Assembly (NCBI GenBank): GCA_050633205.1
Contig: JBOEGA010000116.1
Span: forward strand, 1 to 7,809
DNA: 7,809 bases
Reading direction: 5' to 3'
Origin: CBDHHC01 sp050633205
Lineage (GTDB): Bacteria > Pseudomonadota > Alphaproteobacteria > Rhizobiales > CBDHHC01
A program made the translations under genes and the position numbers. This document shows positions 6,274-7,809 of the stretch, piece by piece (positions within the stretch are counted from its first letter, which is position 1; the number at the start of each line of letters is the position of its first letter). Under the pieces are notes generated by a model that searched no databases, was not told the origin of the DNA, and saw only the letters and a list, made by a program, of their open reading frames with translations.

Positions 6274-6327
6274 AGGCTATACTTTTATATAAATATTACC
6301 TTCATAATTCTGCCACTGCTATAGCCT
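6274..6327. repeat. Distant 8-bp inverted repeat between two genes
   Basis: AGGCTATA (6274-6281) and TATAGCCT (6320-6327) are exact reverse complements separated by 38 AT-rich bases. They lie just after the PstS/OmpA stop. There is no following T-run, so it is not a normal intrinsic terminator. It may be a weak hairpin, a pair of protein half-sites or chance. Confidence 0.3.
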
Positions 6328-6367
6328 AGTTATCTGCCTGTGTTTTCTTAATTCAGTTTTCCTGCAT

Positions 6368-6373
6368 AGGGGA
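6368..6373 (+). promoter_or_regulatory. Shine-Dalgarno of the S9 peptidase gene
   Basis: AGGGGA lies six bases before ATG 6380 and nine before ATG 6383. It supports translation starting at one of these two adjacent ATG codons. Confidence 0.7.
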
Positions 6374-6379
6374 TTACAT

Positions 6380-7809
6380 ATGATGGTTGATATTCGGCCT
6401 ACTGTACTCACACCGGAAGATGATCCTCATATCTGGCTAGAAGACATAGAAGGTAAAAACGCCCTGGAATGGGTCCACAGGCAAAATGAAAATACCCGGA
6501 AGAATTTTGCCGACGATATATTTAAAATGGACCGGGATGCCCTGATAAGCATCTACAACCACCCGGAAAAGATCCCCTATATCATCCGACGCGGAGAGCA
6601 TGTCTATAACTTCTGGAAGGATCGTGACCATGTAAGAGGGGTGTGGCGCAGAACAACTCTGAAAGATTATGCATCTGACAGCCCTGACTGGGATATTCTG
6701 ATTAATTTAGATGCGCTCGCTGCAGAAGAGGGAGAAGACTGGACCTGGAAAGGCGCAACTTTATTACCCCAAAATAATAATTTATCTATTGTCTATTTAT
6801 CCCCTGGAGGCAGCGATGCATCCTGTCTAAGAGAATTTGACCTAAAGACAAAGTCATTTGTATCTGATGGATTTTCCCTTTCTCAGGCAAAAGGCCGTGT
6901 TTCCTGGCTGGACAAAGATACACTTCTGCTTTGCAGTGCTTATGGTGATGGTAAAGCGACAGAATGTGGCTATAGCAATACAGCACGTCTATGGGAACGT
7001 GGAGTAAGTGCTGAGCAGGCGAAAGTTATTTTTGAAGTCGACTCCAAACATATGGGCGCCTGGGTTGAGATTGACCGCTCTTTGGGTGAAGAACATATTA
7101 TATTTTATGATCGAAAAGGTTTTTTTAATGAAGAACGCTGGATTGGAGACAGAAGCGGCCCGAAAGTAAAAATTGCAGTCCCTGATGATGCAAGGATTCA
7201 GGTTAATAAAGGCTGGCTCGCCGTACGCCCCCAAAAAGAATGGACGACCGGTGATAATACTTATGCGGCGGACAGCCTACTCGGGATTTCTTTTGAGTCT
7301 TTTTTACATGGCGATCGTGATTTTTCAGTGCTGTTCACTCCTCATGAGAGAAAAAGCCTTCAGGACTTTCACTGGTGCAGTCACTTCCTTATTCTTTCTA
7401 TACTGGATAATCTTGCCCCCACTTTTGAATTTTTCTCCCCTGACCAGAATGGCTGGAAGAGTATTCCTGCCCCCCAGTTTCCCAATATTGGTATGGCAAG
7501 TGTATCAAGACTGGATGAAGAAAAATGTGAGGCTAACGGGGATATGATTTATCAATTTCAGTCCCCTGTTTCTCCGAACTGTTATAAGATTATATCTGCA
7601 AATGGCGGCGCAGATATAATAAAAGAATCTCCTGAACTATTCGATTGTACGGGACTGGAAATCAGCAGACATGAAGCTATTTCCACCAATGGTGAAAAAG
7701 TTCCCTATTTACAAATAGGCACCCCTGGAAGCAGGGGTGATGCTCCTGTTTTAATGAATGGTTATGGTGGTTTCAATATTTCAATGGAACCTGTGTACAA
7801 TGCTACAGA
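6380..7809 (+). CDS. S9A prolyl-oligopeptidase-family serine peptidase, N-terminal 476 codons (runs off the window)
   Basis: The frame from ATG 6380 (or ATG 6383) stays open to the window end, with no internal stop in 476 codons. The N-terminus has the family signature DPHIWLEDIEGKNALEWV (15-32), followed by a QNENT motif. A beta-propeller-like region follows, with repeated strand patterns such as WTWKGATLLPQ, GRVSWLDKDTLLL and DFHWCSHFLIL. Near the cut, APVLMNGYGGFNISMEP (455-471) marks entry into the alpha/beta-hydrolase domain. Family members are about 680-720 residues, so roughly the last 220 residues, including the catalytic Ser, Asp and His, are beyond the window. These enzymes cleave short peptides, often after proline (prolyl oligopeptidase) or basic residues (oligopeptidase B). 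Specificity cannot be decided here. No signal peptide is visible, so it is probably cytoplasmic. It lies 112 bases after the PstS/OmpA gene with its own good ribosome site. Confidence 0.9.
   Translation, partial: MMVDIRPTVLTPEDDPHIWLEDIEGKNALEWVHRQNENTRKNFADDIFKMDRDALISIYNHPEKIPYIIRRGEHVYNFWKDRDHVRGVWRRTTLKDYASDSPDWDILINLDALAAEEGEDWTWKGATLLPQNNNLSIVYLSPGGSDASCLREFDLKTKSFVSDGFSLSQAKGRVSWLDKDTLLLCSAYGDGKATECGYSNTARLWERGVSAEQAKVIFEVDSKHMGAWVEIDRSLGEEHIIFYDRKGFFNEERWIGDRSGPKVKIAVPDDARIQVNKGWLAVRPQKEWTTGDNTYAADSLLGISFESFLHGDRDFSVLFTPHERKSLQDFHWCSHFLILSILDNLAPTFEFFSPDQNGWKSIPAPQFPNIGMASVSRLDEEKCEANGDMIYQFQSPVSPNCYKIISANGGADIIKESPELFDCTGLEISRHEAISTNGEKVPYLQIGTPGSRGDAPVLMNGYGGFNISMEPVYNAT

Noticed and set aside
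7173..7547. Plus-strand 124-codon frame with hydrophobic stretches that could pass for a membrane protein
   Set aside because: It overlaps the S9A peptidase, whose own frame is open throughout and matches family motifs. The hydrophobicity comes from reading that gene out of frame.

Overview
The window looks like chromosomal DNA of a rather AT-rich alphaproteobacterium. The best evidence is the block at 1627-4302: a PetP-type MarR regulator, a PetR-type OmpR-family response regulator and a membrane histidine kinase, divergent from a branched-chain aminotransferase (ilvE). This petP-petR-kinase set is known from Rhodobacter and other alphaproteobacteria. A secreted phosphate-binding-like/OmpA fusion (4666-6267) also fits that class. 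I cannot fix the order or genus. There are no rRNA, tRNA, IS, phage or CRISPR signs.

Layout. Minus strand, left: the 5' part of a di-haem cytochrome-c peroxidase/MauG-like gene (1-321), which leaves the window and is broken just after its signal peptide by a third copy of a 7-bp repeat. Next come an AT-rich palindrome (372-390) and a bidirectional hairpin terminator (409-443), then ilvE (522-1412) with a clear Shine-Dalgarno and a plausible sigma-70-type promoter. The intergenic region 1413-1626 separates ilvE from the rightward genes. petP, petR and the kinase gene overlap by a few bases and form one operon. A 363-base gap with no convincing gene follows. Then comes the exported PstS-like/OmpA protein and, 112 bases further on, the first 476 codons of an S9A prolyl-oligopeptidase-family serine peptidase that is still open at the window end.

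How the genes fit together. The kinase probably senses an envelope or periplasmic signal and phosphorylates PetR. PetP is co-transcribed and may act on the same promoters. In Rhodobacter capsulatus petR is needed for cytochrome bc1-dependent growth. A periplasmic haem peroxidase nearby is suggestive, but nothing in the sequence proves a regulatory link. The PstS/OmpA protein and the peptidase look like separate units.

The most notable observation is the 3 x 7-bp repeat (207-227) in the peroxidase gene. Two copies give an intact reading frame and three copies give a stop inside the repeat, which suits either slipped-strand phase variation or simple gene decay. Otherwise the window is fairly ordinary, and I did not find a convincing undescribed system.
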